The position numbers and the translations under genes were made by a program. DNA of 64,000 nucleotides from the NCBI GenBank assembly GCA_007844125.1, contig CM017563.1, positions 30,246,328-30,310,327 on the forward strand, in the 5' to 3' direction. Within the stretch, counting starts at the first letter, position 1. Each line of letters starts with the position of its first letter. This document shows positions 1 through 11,171 of the stretch, in pieces. The notes under the pieces were generated by a model, which was given only the letters and a program-made list of their open reading frames with translations, did no database searches and had not been told where the DNA came from. The stretch comes from Sinonovacula constricta. Lineage: Eukaryota; Mollusca; Bivalvia; Cardiida; Solecurtidae.

Positions 1-1340
1 TAGACCTGCTACATCCACAACACCCTGCCCACTTAGAACTGCCACATCCACAATCCCCTGCCCTGCAACATCCACAACCCCCTGCCCACTTTAACCTGCT
101 ACATCCACAACCCCCAGCCCTGCAATATCCACAACACCCTGCCCAATTAGAACTGCCACATCCACAATGCCCTGCCACATCCACAACACCCTGCCCTGAA
201 ACATCCACAACACCCTGCCTACTTTGACCCGCCACTTCCACAACCCCCTTCCCTGCAACATCCACAACACCCTACCCTGCAACATCCACAACACCCTACC
301 CTGCAACATCCACAACACCCTACCCACTTTGACCTGCTACATCCACAACCCCCTTCCCTGCAACATCCACAACACCCTGCCCTGCAACATCCACAACACC
401 CTACCCACTTTGACCTGCTACATCCACAACCCCCTGCCCTGTAACATCCACAACACCCTGCCCTGCCACATCCACAACATCCTGCCCAATTAGACCTGTT
501 ACATCTACAACACCCTGCCCAATTAGAACTGCCACATCCACAATGCCCTGCCACATCCACAACACCCTTCCCTGCCACATCCACAACACCCTGCCCTGCC
601 ACAGTCACAACACCCTGTCCTGCCACATCCACAACACCCTGCCCTGCCACATCCACAACACCCTGCCCTGCCACATCTACAACACCCTGTCCTGCCACAT
701 CCACAACACCCTGCCACATCCACAACACCCTGCCCTGCCACATCCACAACCCCCTGCCCTGCCACATCCACAACCTCCTGCCACATCCACAACACCCTGC
801 CCTGCCACATCCACAACACCCTGCCCTGCCACATCCACAACAACCTGCCACATCCACAACACCCTGCCCTGCCACATCCACAACAACCTGCCATGCCACA
901 TCCACAACACCCTGCCACATCCACAACAACGTGCCCTGTCACATCCACAACACCCGGCCACATCCACAACACCCTGCCCTGCCACATCCACAACACCCAG
1001 CCACATCCACAACACCCTGCCCTGCCACATCCACAACACCCTGCCACATCCACAACACTCTGCCCTGCCACATCCACAACACCCTGCCACATCCACAACA
1101 CCCTGCCCTGCCACATCCACAACACCCTGCCCTGCCACATCCACAACACCCGGCCACATCCACAACACCCTGCCCTGCCACATCCACAACACCCTGCCAC
1201 ATCCACAACACCCTGCCCTGCCACATCCACAACACCCTGCCACATCCACAACACCCTGCCCTGCCACATCCCCAACACCCTGCCCTGCCACATCCACAAC
1301 ACCCTGCCACATCCACAACACCCTGCCCACTTAGACCTAC
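1..1340. repeat. GC-rich minisatellite of 24-bp and shorter units
   Basis: The stretch is an imperfect tandem array of CCACATCCACAACACCCTG followed or not by CCCTG, giving 24-bp units mixed with 19-bp units. Near the left edge some units carry CCCACTTTGACCTG or CCCAATTAGAACTG variants. Because unit lengths and base content avoid stop codons, long open frames appear in several frames on both strands. These are artefacts of the repeat: the peptides are pure repeats such as HIHNTLPC or CCGCGRAG, with no domain. The array runs off the left edge of the window. Confidence 0.95.
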
Positions 1341-1393
1341 TACATCTATAACACCATCCGTCCTCTTCCTTGCTCACTTCGACTTATTTCACT

Positions 1394-1776
1394 TTACATA
1401 TACTTGTTCCTGTAAACAATAAGTGGCAAATCATCATCAACATCATCAAAATTATCATCATGTTTCCACTCATCATCAACTTCATCATCGCCATGTTTAC
1501 AATCATCATCAAGTTCATCATCATCATGTTTACACTCATCAACATCATCATCATCATGTTTACAATAATTAACTTCATGATCATCATGTTACCAATCATC
1601 AAAAACTTCATCCTCATGTTTACAATCATCAACAACTTCATCATGTTTACAATCATCATCCACCTCATCACTTTCTACTTCAGAGTCATACCCTGGATCA
1701 AAGTAATTTTCATTAGGCTTAAGAGGCGCATCCTCTCTGACAGTCATGACATCACTAGAATGATTGTGCTTGTTAT

Positions 1777-1777
<1 letters not shown>
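1394..1777 (-). pseudogene. Asp-rich CKH-repeat reading frame with one in-frame stop
   Basis: On the minus strand one frame reads from the (AT)n tract leftwards: a non-repetitive part (around residues DAPLKPNENYFDPGYDSEVE) and then about seven units of the type CKHDDDEV/DD. The frame is broken once by TAA at 1591-1589, where TGTAAACAT is replaced by TGGTAACAT, and then stays open for 64 more codons to TAA at 1396-1394. The 24-33 bp units are also an ATC/CAT-rich minisatellite on the plus strand. It could be a real exon of an acidic, possibly metal-binding protein with a null allele, or simply a minisatellite with a chance frame. I do not recognise the protein. Confidence 0.4.

Positions 1778-1845
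<68 letters not shown>
1778..1845. repeat. (AT)n microsatellite
   Basis: An uninterrupted alternating AT run of about 66-70 bp. The length should be treated as approximate because such tracts are prone to assembly and length error. Confidence 0.95.
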
Positions 1846-1848
<3 letters not shown>

Positions 1849-1940
1849 CAGTATATACATGTAGGTACACATTTTTTGATTTTTTAACTTAATGCATGAA
1901 GACTTAAGCTTACCTTTACTGTTTTATATAACCTTAAGTC

Positions 1941-2190
1941 AGTTACAATAGTTTTGCACAATAATGTTGTCTATATTATCTTAGCAAAACTATTGTAACT
2001 TAAGTTACAATAGTTTTGCACAAACTAAATTATGAGTTTCAGTTACAATAGTTTTGCCATTTTGCAATATCTCAGTCAATTTTTAAAATTTTGCCAAAAA
2101 AATCAAAGGGAATATGTAATCCATATTTTTTAATAGAAATATCACAAAAAGTGATTTTCTGAAAAAATGTTAGTTACAATAGTTTTGCAC
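1941..2190. repeat. Cluster of AGTTACAATAGTTTTGCA motifs with a palindrome
   Basis: The 18-mer AGTTACAATAGTTTTGCA occurs at 1941, 2003, 2041 and 2172, and once inverted at 1984. The inverted copy and its neighbour abut to form a perfect 36-bp palindrome, 1984-2019, half-site GCAAAACTATTGTAACTT. The repeats look like terminal or subterminal motifs of a DNA transposon inserted head to head, but no transposase frame is nearby. Confidence 0.75.
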
Positions 2191-2199
2191 CAAGCCCTC

Positions 2200-3980
2200 G
2201 ATAAGTAAATTTTGTTTAACTTAATACATGATACAGTATTTTTGTTGTTTCTAACCTGTAATTTTGCATAATATTGCTCAATATAAACGTATACTGCCAT
2301 CCAAAGGTACAATTTCAATAAAAAAAAAATATGTCTCCAACAATTACCTTACACATTAATATAATCTAACCATGCTCATTTAAATAAAGATTGCAAAGAT
2401 TCAGCAGCAAAAAAACAAACAAAAAACATGCAATCATTGTGTATATATCAGTGTTATTGTTAATTTTTCATTAACTATGAGTGATTAAATCATACAATAA
2501 CTTAACCTTAACAAATACAAAAAATACATATAAATATGGAAATTTTTGCTTGGAACTTAACTTTTTCCAATGTCTTTGCTTGCCTGGAACAAAGTCAAGT
2601 TTTAGACAAACACTAGTTACACTTTGTAATTGTATTAATGACTGAAGTGCTCCAAAAGTTTAAATGCAAACAGCCTTATTCTTAAGAGTATGTCAGGGTT
2701 CGACACTAACGATAGTCCGGGAGCCCGAGACACCCAAATATTGTGTCAGACTCCCTGATTTCTAAGTCAAGAAACTCCTTAATTTTAAAAGCAAAGGCTG
2801 AAACGAAAACGAAAGTTTCGCAAAACATAGCAAGCTTTTTACTCTAACACCAGCAATCACCCATCCAGATTTACCCTCCTTGGTCTGTTAAAAGTAAGCA
2901 GCGCATGCGTCTTATGACGTAACACTATGTCTGTGTATGCTGTCGAATGACAGCGGTATTTTATAAGCATCTGTGGTTAACCAGTATATGATTTGTATGA
3001 ACATTAAGCTGATTTACATTTTTTCGCCTGTAATTTTTATTTCATTAATATGGAACGGTTTTAAAAGGTTTCAAACCTCCACCACCAACGAAAATAAGAA
3101 CAGACAAGGAATTCAAAAGGAATATGAAGAAAAAAGGGAAAGAACTTTTCAGGTGTCATGGGAAAATATGTTTACATAGGTAACCTACAATGCAGTAAAA
3201 AAATGACTTGTAATGTTTGCACGAAATATGAACGTCAGGGACTTTTGTTACAGGGTGTACAAATATGAGAATTGAGGCTGTAAAGACATATTGTGTTAAA
3301 TACTCATACGGAAAATGTCAGGAAAGAAAAGGCTAAGAACCACACAGATTTTAGAGAGTCAGCTGCAGCCATTCACTGCTACAATTGAACCAAGCTGTGA
3401 TTGATAGGCTGTGTAAACTCTTTTTTTCTTTTTTAAAGTTTGGACTTCCCTCATTATCATTTGCACTCCGTGATTTGAAAAGTAAGGACTCTTTGGTTAG
3501 AAAAGTTAGTGTCTAATCCCTGTATGTTAAACTCTTTGTTTAATGCACCAGCAATGGTTATTTAAGTAACAGAACAGTTGATTTAATTTTAGCTGCATCA
3601 AGTCAAACACAATATGCTATTGTGACTGTGTCAGAGACGATTTTTGTATGTGTAAAAAAAACCAGAAAATGCACAATCAGAAACATAATCCCCAGACTGA
3701 TGGAATGCTTTTACCCTAACCATTGTCTATTTAGACCACTTTTTTGCGATCTGTTTTTTCAGACAATATAATTCTTACAAATTGGTTAAAAACATTTTTT
3801 TTTAATTTTTCGAATTGTTGCACTTCAGATTGCTTGAACATGACTTTTGTTCATATTTTAATCGTTGTTTTTTGCTTTCAAATGTTAAAATCTTAAGAAC
3901 CATGAACAACTTGTTGGCATTGTTTATAAATGTAACATATAGTAAAAATCGCACATACGAGTTTTGACAAGTAAACATCA
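2200..3980. other. Stretch without a recognised gene
   Basis: AT-rich DNA without a supported exon on either strand. One promoter-like spot lies at 2901-2922: GCGCATGCGT (an NRF-1-like half-palindrome) followed by TGACGTAA (CRE-like). It could drive either strand; nothing downstream proves a transcript. Confidence 0.4.
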
Positions 3981-3986
3981 CCTTAC

Positions 3987-4131
3987 CTGAGATTAAGGTA
4001 GGTTAATGACTGTAGTTGGACAATAGCTTCTGGTATAGATTTGATCACATTATGGTAGCAGTTTAATTTCTCCATTGATAGATAAGAACATATTTCCTTT
4101 GGCACCTCAGACAGCCTGTTTTTGGATAAGT
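3987..4131 (-). CDS. LRCH-like exon 2 (two leucine-rich repeats)
   Basis: The acceptor TTTCAG lies at 4137-4132 and the donor CAG/GTAAGG at 3986. The exon starts in phase 1, matching exon 1, and ends in phase 2. It encodes DLSKNRLSEVPKEIC, then LNCYHNVIKSIPEAI, then LQSLTYLNLS, with the leucine/asparagine spacing of LRRs and the YHN..IP..I signature of the LRCH family. Confidence 0.82.
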
Positions 4132-5633
4132 CTGAAATGAAGAAGAAAATACAGCATATAACTAAAAAACAAAATAAGTGAAAGGAAATTCAATGTCTTG
4201 TTAATGAATATCTTATTAATGGGTAAGGGTTAATTCCAAGTGGGATAGTCCTTCAAACCGCGCCTGAAGACCGGTAGGACATGGCTGACACATGAGCGCC
4301 CATGGCGTAGTAGGAAGTCGCCGATTTGTAACCCCTCCAACTGGGTTGATGGGATCAGAAGCCATAAACTTTCTGAATCCCATAGCAAAGCTGCATGCAG
4401 CCCTAAATCACTGGATGGTATAAAATGATTTAACAGTTTTAAATTAAAGAGATTTGTAAACATTTATGAGTATATAAAAAGGTTTAAATAGGAAAAAAGC
4501 TTTGTTCCAATGCTCATCAGGGCACTAACATCAATAATTTTGATGTAGGAATAATTCCAACTAAATAGAATGTTTGTAAAACATTCACAAAATAAGTATG
4601 GGATTTAGTAATTTTTATTTCCAGCCGGCTACTCGACAACGACAGAGGCTCTCACAACCTAGGTAATAGCGAAGAGCCACGGACCAACCAGGGTCATCAC
4701 ATATTTTGGTCAAGACTAACAGTGAGGATGATGAGGAAGATATGACTCATGGACAGACACAAAGTTCTCTCACTTAAAACATGTTTCAGGCTATGGTCTT
4801 AAATCTTGTCCCAATCAACCTGTGGAAAGTGAATGAATGTATAATAAACCATCACGAAAGTCATTGTTTGTCCTGGCATGGTAGTAAAATATCATTTTGC
4901 AATACTTTCAACCACTCTAATTCCCCCAAGGCTATTTTTTAACAAAAATACCAGCACAAATTTTCACTCTTGCTGCTTATAATATTTTATCTTTAATATC
5001 AGGATTTCAGGCACAACTTGCACAACAAAACATGTACAAATTCTGTGTACTACTAACACTGTCATTACAGGAATGTTAACATAACAGCCTAAATAAAAAG
5101 TCAACTGTCTAGACTTGACTAGTGATCACATTAGCCCATATAAAAAGGACAAGACAGTCTCCATAACAAATGCTATATTTCCTTTTTACTTGATCATAAA
5201 CTTTTGTTTTAACATCACCAACTGTTTGCTCGTCTGTCCCAAACTCAACTCATGTGTCCCATTTGGCTTGTTAGGAAACATTGTCTACGATTTACAATCC
5301 AAAATATAAACAACACAGCCTATGAAAGTTACATTTCAATCCTTTTTGTGCAATTTTTCAGTCCAGCGTGAAAAAGTTCTAAAATTTCACACCGGCACGA
5401 TGATTCATCAATGATGCTGGAAGAAGGGATGGAACAAAACAAATCAGTTCGGACGTACCCGCAGATATAGAGTCGATTAAATCATATTTGGACGAAAGTT
5501 TCGGGAACTCTCGTAACTTTCTGCCATGGAGTTGTATTTCTCCTGTGTGCTGGGCGTCTTCAAACACGCGTTCGAGCGGTCTAGATATAGAAGTGGGGCT
5601 TTGAGAGCCACCTCCGTGATATGTAGTCGCCAT
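3987..5633 (-). CDS. LRCH-like gene, 5' part (leucine-rich repeat and calponin homology domain protein)
   Basis: Two minus-strand exons join in the same phase. Exon 1 (5633-5459) starts at the second methionine of its frame and encodes an N-terminal Ser/Gly-rich piece followed by LERVFEDAQHTGEIQLHGRK and LREFPK. Exon 2 (4131-3987) encodes two leucine-rich repeats. The order of LERxxEEA..TGxLxLxGRKLREFP before DLSxNRLxEVP matches vertebrate LRCH1-4, cytoskeletal or membrane-associated scaffold proteins with N-terminal LRRs and a C-terminal calponin homology domain. The remaining LRRs and the CH domain are not seen to the left and probably lie beyond the window. An NRF-1-like promoter motif sits just upstream. 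The family call is firm; the paralogue cannot be told. Confidence 0.8.
4141..5450. other. LRCH-like intron 1, repeat remnants only
   Basis: No coding signal is visible. 4291-4345 contains CATGGCGTAG..GTCGCC.ATTTGTAACC, also present at 31325-31375, which looks like the head of a tRNA-related SINE. The rest is AT-rich intron sequence. Confidence 0.45.
5459..5633 (-). CDS. LRCH-like exon 1 (start exon)
   Basis: The exon opens with MATTYHGGG and ends in codon phase 1 at a GCGG/GTACGT donor (donor GT at 5458-5457). An upstream in-frame methionine at 5657 would add eight residues; the MAT start was chosen because it resembles LRCH N-termini. The motif GRKLREFPK marks the beginning of the LRR region. 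Confidence 0.75.
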
Positions 5634-5654
5634 TTTCTGGCACCATTTCACATT

Positions 5655-5700
5655 CATTACGCATGCGCCATGAGACGGAGTATTTCCCGTAAAATTTACA
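5655..5700 (-). promoter_or_regulatory. Promoter-like NRF-1 site upstream of the LRCH-like gene
   Basis: CGCATGCGCC at 5660-5669 is close to the NRF-1 palindrome GCGCATGCGC, typical of TATA-less housekeeping promoters. It lies about 30 bp upstream of the proposed start codon on the minus strand, so it may overlap the transcription start. Confidence 0.45.
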
Positions 5701-6254
5701 CACCGTGAAACTCATTAATCCAGCGTTATGACTAGGACTACATAGGTCACGATTTTTGAACTATGCCTTATTTTAATATCGTTATTGTCTGTAACTTTAT
5801 TATACGATAAAAGTGAAATGTCTTAAGTCGTAATTCGTGTGAAAGTGATTAATAATAATAAAAATAATAATAATAACACTTGATTGTTAATGTTACACGA
5901 AAAAACACCAAATGTTATTTCATCTTCTATCCGTCAGCCCCATTCTCCTCGGCATTCTTCTGGTAACAATTAGATCTAATGTAATTAAAATGGCTAACGA
6001 TTTTTACAGATATGATAGCAATTGGTAAGTGTTTGTACAAATAGAGTGTGCCTCAAGATACTCGGATCACCCAGAAATATCAAGCACATTGCAAAAGGTG
6101 CAAATATAAGGATGATATTTAGCTTATTAAGTTTGCAATATATACAAAGACGTGCAGAGATAGTGTAAGTGATGCTTTAACGAATAAATAGTTTGGTTAT
6201 TATGAGGATGCTGCAGCCAGCGATTCACTTTGATCCGTTTACAGAGTCAGCACA

Positions 6255-6945
6255 CAAGGGCGGATCCAGACCCTATATCTGACCTATTCACATGTACTCA
6301 GGAGAAAAATGTAGCCAGTCCTAGGTCACTTATAAGTAAAATTGCTGTGTTAAAAAACATGAGCAACATATGCACAAATAATCCTATTTCACGAAAAGCA
6401 ACATTATAAATACAAAATTAAGAATCTTAATTATTTAATTTACACCAATTAACTACAAATGTTGCGCATAAGGGTGTACGGTACTTACATGTGCCTATTA
6501 TAGACACTCCAGAATTAATCAGACTTTAGAATATCGACATGTTCAAGTCTTCTGGGATGTAGCTGCGAGAATCGTGTGTGTGTGTGTGTGTGTCTGTCTG
6601 TCTGTCTGTCAATGTCTATGATTTTGTCATGACGCACATTCATCAGTGCAAGAGCACTGAGTCTATCTAGTGGCACGGTGCTTCTTGTGTATGTTTTATA
6701 TAACGTAGTGCCGAGATTGGCCTCTCACATTTACAAATGCTGATAGGGGTGGGGTGCACAGAATTCTGATAGCCACGGTGATATTTGGAAACATGATGGG
6801 TCTCCACACGGCCGGTCTTTGTTTACTTTGTTTAGCAGTCGTTGTGATCCTGGCGTGAAACGAATTATGTGGGCATTTGAAAAATATTGTTGGAATTTTC
6901 ACCGTATCCAGTGAAACGATGTGAACTAGTCTGGATCCGCCACTG
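6255..6945. mobile_element. DNA transposon remnant with GGCGGATCCAGAC inverted ends
   Basis: The left end CAAGGGCGGATCCAGACC and the right end AGTCTGGATCCGCCACTG are inverted copies over about 14 bp. GCACA stands directly before the left end (6250-6254) and directly after the right end (6946-6950), a possible 5-bp target duplication. The 690-bp interior holds a GT/CTGT microsatellite at 6574-6610 and no transposase frame, so this is a non-autonomous element. Related ends occur elsewhere in the window. Confidence 0.65.
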
Positions 6946-7158
6946 GCACAGACTACATGTGGGAAAAGAAAAAAACTTCACTGAGATTGTTGAAGTAGGT
7001 GGAGTCAGAAAAGATCAATGTTGACACTGGCGTGATTGTCCTGGTATACTGGTGTTAAGTATTGGTTATATAAATATTTTCTTGGTTGTTGAATATATAT
7101 AGAAAATTGACATAATGTTGGTCATGGACCTTGATAAGTTACTATAATTGTTTGTTGA

Positions 7159-7383
7159 TCAATCTAGCGGTTCTAGCTGATATTTCACATGCATCAAGGG
7201 CTTTTGAATCCTTTTGAAGAAGGAATAACCGACTTGTATTGTCTAGATACCTTTGTACAGCAACCTGTCATCCCCGGACAAGTTGATAGAAAAGGATTTG
7301 ATCCTGTTTGGTAAATCATTAACAAAAACTATGAAAAATAATGGATCTATTTAAGAGCCTTGATGGATGCCAATTTTGTCATC
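7159..7383 (-). pseudogene. Non-LTR retrotransposon reverse-transcriptase fragment
   Basis: The minus strand reads GIHQGS, a stop, then DPLFFIVFVNDLPNRI, then a GDDRLLYKG segment, before a second in-frame stop. These correspond to the G(V/I)PQGSxLGPLLF motif, the VNDLP stretch and the catalytic (A/G)DD box of jockey/CR1-type non-LTR reverse transcriptases. Two in-frame stops show it is dead. Weaker similarity to the upstream RT region continues to about 7560 with more breaks. Confidence 0.7.
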
Positions 7384-7689
7384 CATCTCCCTGACTTAAT
7401 GCCATCAAAGACTATTCAGTGCGTTGTGCTGTTGTTGACTGTACTGGTTCCCCTCAAAAGTATTGTATATTATTTTACGGTGCATCCTGAGGACAAGAAA
7501 GTTGCAATGGGATTTATCAAATGCCATGATAAAATCTGGTAGGATTTAAATTACTTTGTCGTCTTTTGCTAAAGAGGAGATGGTCTCTTGAATTGTTCCG
7601 GCTAGTTGTGTCTCGAAAATATAAATAAGAAAAGGTCCTATCAAAATTTCCACAGATATTTAAATTTAATCTACCTATAGACAAAGACA

Positions 7690-8360
7690 AACAGGGTAAA
7701 TGTAAATGTGACAAAAACAAAGAGACGAGACAAAATACACAAAAAGAAAAGCCATAAGTTACCGCATTGGAACGGTCAGTCGGCAAAAGGACCGACTGGG
7801 GTGCTTTACCCTGGTTTATGGAGCGCTCTAACCTCGCACTTCCTGAAAGTTTTTCTATCAAACAGTGTAAATAAAAATATCCCGCCAAAGTGAAACAACT
7901 AACAGTAAGCACCTGCATCGGGAGATAAAACAGATGGAATGAACTTATATACATACATAACAACTAGCAACAAATTAAACTATAAACATATGTACAGTAG
8001 ATAAAAGCCTCGGCAACGTAAAAACAAAAACCCCAAACGGGAGATCAGTTTGAAATAAAACAGCCCAAGCGCTGATATATTATAAGATATTATAGAAACA
8101 AATAAAACAGCCCAAAGCGCTGATATATTATAAGGACAAATAAAACAGCCCAAGCGCTGATATATAATTAAAACAATTTAATGACGTCATACAATGCCAT
8201 GACGTCATAGGCCAAAGTGTCAAAAGTGAAATGTGAAAAAATAAGAAAGACATCATCGAATATTAGAAAACAACCCAAACCAACAAAATAAAATGTAGTA
8301 TTGTTAAGAGTTAATAGGTAATAAGTTTTAAAATAACATTATAAAAAGCCGAGGATTTAT
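7690..8360. mobile_element. Non-coding part of a retroelement: hairpin, short tandem repeat and twin CREs
   Basis: Includes a 7-bp perfect stem CAGTCGG/CCGACTG with an 8-nt loop around 7780-7800, three copies of AAATAAAACAGCCCAAGCGC with flanking TGATATAT between about 8055 and 8165, and two perfect TGACGTCA palindromes at 8182-8189 and 8200-8207. It lies at the end of the broken reverse-transcriptase element to its right and is probably its untranslated region. Confidence 0.45.
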
Positions 8361-8539
8361 CCGCAGTTGGCATATTATATAATAAAGGTACAAAAATCCC
8401 GATGTTATACCTACTGTGCAATCTCACGTAAAGCGCATGGAGACTGCTCAAGTTGTCTCACTTATATAGGGCACGATTGGAGAGATGAAGATACAAGAAA
8501 TCCATCAGTGACTGTCCAATTATGGCTTTACGTCACCGT

Positions 8540-9960
8540 TTTCATATAGTCTCAACGTCATCGTGTAATTTAAAAGCAATGCAAGTTCTTGACTGTAAAG
8601 GGGTTAATTGCAAGCAATGCAGTACAACGAAGGATTTCCGGGTTGTAACCGTCAGCAATAAATTTTCTGATAAGTTTTGTGAAGTGGTCAGACAAGTTAT
8701 TGAGACCCTTGATTTTCTTTAACTTGTATAAAACATTTCCATAAAATGCAGGATGGTTTTCATACTGCTATTATACTAAGAAAACGCCTTTCTTAATTTG
8801 TGAAAACGAAAGCCTTGCTGTAACAGTTTAGAAGAAATAAAACGGTTTCTAGCATTGAAATATTCTACTTTAATGCAAACTCGTGCAAACCTTGTAAGTT
8901 GTAATATGTAAATACCAAAGGCGGTAGCACGAGATGAATCGCCGTCAAGGTATGGATAATTCACAGTACTTAAGTTGAAAACATCTCTCTTGTCATAGAT
9001 TTAAGTAGAGACGTTGTCATTGGAAATAGCGATCTCAATGTCTAGAAATGCTGCAGTTAAATGTCTGTTATTTGCTTTATTAAGGGTAAGCTCTGGAGGG
9101 TAAATCAGATGGATCGTATGAAAAAAGAAAGGATTATCTATAGTTAAAATATCGTCAAGATAGCCTCTATAATGTGGCTTTGGTTAGAAGGGGATAAAGT
9201 TAACATGAAAACACGTTCAAAGCAGTATAAAAACCAATATGCAATTAATGTTGCACAGTTGGTTCCCATAGGAATACCAATTACTTGTCTAAATAAAGTG
9301 TCACCGCATTTTATGTAAATATGTTCTAATAGGAAACATAGAGCGTCACAAACATCCGTGCAAGTCCACATAGTAAACTTTTCTAAGAAAGTGTTGGTAA
9401 AAAATGCATTACTTTCATGGCATGCAATGTAGAGCCGTTGCTCTCGAGCAATATTTGCTCAATAAGAGCAATCAATTTGGTCTTAATATACGTAAGTATT
9501 AACTGCAGAGCAATGAAAGTTTAAAGTACGAAACTTGTCTAAGACTTCTGAAGAATTTTTGATAGACCAAAAATGTTAATTCCTGGATTTTCATACACTT
9601 TTTCACAATATTTAACAACGTGATTACGAACAGATGAAAGGTAAGACGTAAATAATTTAGATATGTGAGTGGTGGTGCTAGAGCTGGCATTAGCTATAAA
9701 TCGTGACTTGTATGGTGTTTTGTGATGTTTAGGAATCCAATACAGTGAAGGAAGTTTTTCTTGCTTTGATTCAATCTAGATATTGAAATTATGCAATATC
9801 TGTTTATGTTTGTCAATGACTGTCTGAAAGTCAAGGTTGGTGCTAGTGTAAGAACTAGTGGTGGATAACTCAGCACTCAGTACATTTTTGTAATATAGTC
9901 GTCAGACAATTTAAGGTTATGTTGTTTGAAGCTTTGTCGAAAGCCATTCTTTCATGCCTT
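8540..9960 (-). pseudogene. Broken reverse-transcriptase element of the IGIPMGTNCA type
   Basis: Pieces of one protein are spread over all minus-strand frames in order. About 9876-9700 gives a LHCIGFLNITKHH segment, equal to a LPxLYWIPKHHK block. 9690-9499 gives a block before the RT core. 9371-9144 holds QVIGIPMGTNCATLIA and LYCFERVFM, the RT palm. 8964-8776 gives YPYLDGDSSRATAFGIYI and HKLRKAFS. About 8700-8540 gives FTKLIRKFI and GYNPEILR. Frames shift at least four times and stops interrupt, so it is inactive. I recognise this RT type from invertebrate genomes and suspect a Penelope-like or related class, but the class is not proven. Confidence 0.65.
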
Positions 9961-10113
9961 ATACTGGTGCTATGGGTGACAGGCTAGGGCAGTTTGCAGA
10001 CTAGGTCAAATGTCAGAGGTCAGAGATATAGGTCTGTTGGTTGTACCACTGTGTCATCTCTTTTCATTCATCTGGTACTGTGTCTTGGTTCAATGGCATT
10101 TAGAAGGGTTTAG

Positions 10114-10233
10114 CTAAAACTGGTGGGTGCCAGATTTTCTGCTGCCGAATTCAAAATAAAAGATGAGACTGGGCCTGGTTTTGAATTGCCGGAAGACTTA
10201 AAGCCACCCATTAGTTCAAAATCACCTAAATAA
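10114..10233 (+). other. Short open frame, unknown
   Basis: A 39-codon frame after a possible acceptor (GGGTTTAG) reads FSAAEFKIKDETGPGFELPE and DLKPPISSK before TAA. Its composition looks coding-like, but there is no start codon, no recognised domain and no proven partner exon. It may be a terminal exon remnant or chance. Confidence 0.2.
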
Positions 10234-10439
10234 AAGCAGATCAAACCTATTACATGCAAAAATATAGCTCTCCATTTGAAGATGTTCAAAATTTGAGCAT
10301 AGTAGAACGTAAATTAGACCCCGATTGCAATCGATATATATCCCAATATTTGTTTGTGGTGGAAGTCTTCCGACATTGTACGAATCATAATCGCGTACGA
10401 TCGACGAGCCCGTGAAAATCCCGATATTCTCGCCACATG

Positions 10440-10510
10440 ATCATTCATAACGCATGCGCAGTTCATCGCTAGCGCAATGGCGAATGTATAAACATGGCCA
10501 CGCTGAATCG
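10440..10510. promoter_or_regulatory. CpG-containing promoter-like segment with NRF-1 motif
   Basis: ACGCATGCGCAG near 10450-10461 resembles the NRF-1 site, followed by GCTAGCGCAATGGCG. CpG is denser than in the surroundings. It is placed suitably to start the plus-strand transcript proposed below and may work in both directions. Confidence 0.4.
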
Positions 10511-11171
10511 AAAAGCTTGTTTGACTGAATTGAAGAGATAGTGTCGATAGAAAAATGTGCTAGGATAAAAAAATAAGACAGGAAAATTCAACAGAACTTG
10601 AATCAGTCGTAGGACGAAAGTAGAAAAAAGGATTTTATGCAGCTGGCTCAGCTAGACGCTATCAGCATACAACAAGTAGGTCAATGTTCTACTTTCGCTT
10701 TCTCAGTTTCTGAAAACTTGTTAAAATCTTTCTGTATGCATACGATTTTTTCCTAATGGTACGTGTTTCTTTGTTGTTGGACCATTATAAAACGTGTTAT
10801 CATTGCATGCCGATGATTGCTCACATCTGTGACGTAAATCTTTCATAAAATATAAATGATCGTGTAAGCAAAATTGAAATGCTAATTATTAATGTTGTTC
10901 AAACTTCAAGTTACCGTATTACTGCCACTTTATAATAGTTGTTTACAATTAGCAGGTCCCACGGTTATCAAACCAAAAGAAACTGGGATGGATCGGTGGG
11001 TGGGGGGGGGGCGTGTGCATCCCCGCCACTAACCAGAAAAAAGAGTTGTAAAAACACATGCATGCAAGCTCAAGTAATGCGTGATATTAAACAGTGGTAT
11101 ATTGTAGAACCTGGGATGTGATTCAGGGTGAACATCTTTTTGCTAGAAGAGAAGTGTAGCGGTTTCACTGC

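Noticed and set aside
219..1377. Long open frames of 125-284 codons on both strands at the left end
   Set aside because: All are translations of the same minisatellite; both strands and several frames are open at once and the peptides are pure repeats without a domain.
1370..1864. Plus-strand 164-codon frame rich in Ile, Asn and Tyr
   Set aside because: It runs through the ATC-rich minisatellite and the (AT)n tract; the composition is simple-sequence only. The minus strand there is the better coding candidate.
7517..7963. 148-codon minus-strand frame
   Set aside because: Lies within retroelement DNA; the nearby reverse-transcriptase fragment is in a frame with stops, and this frame shows no domain.
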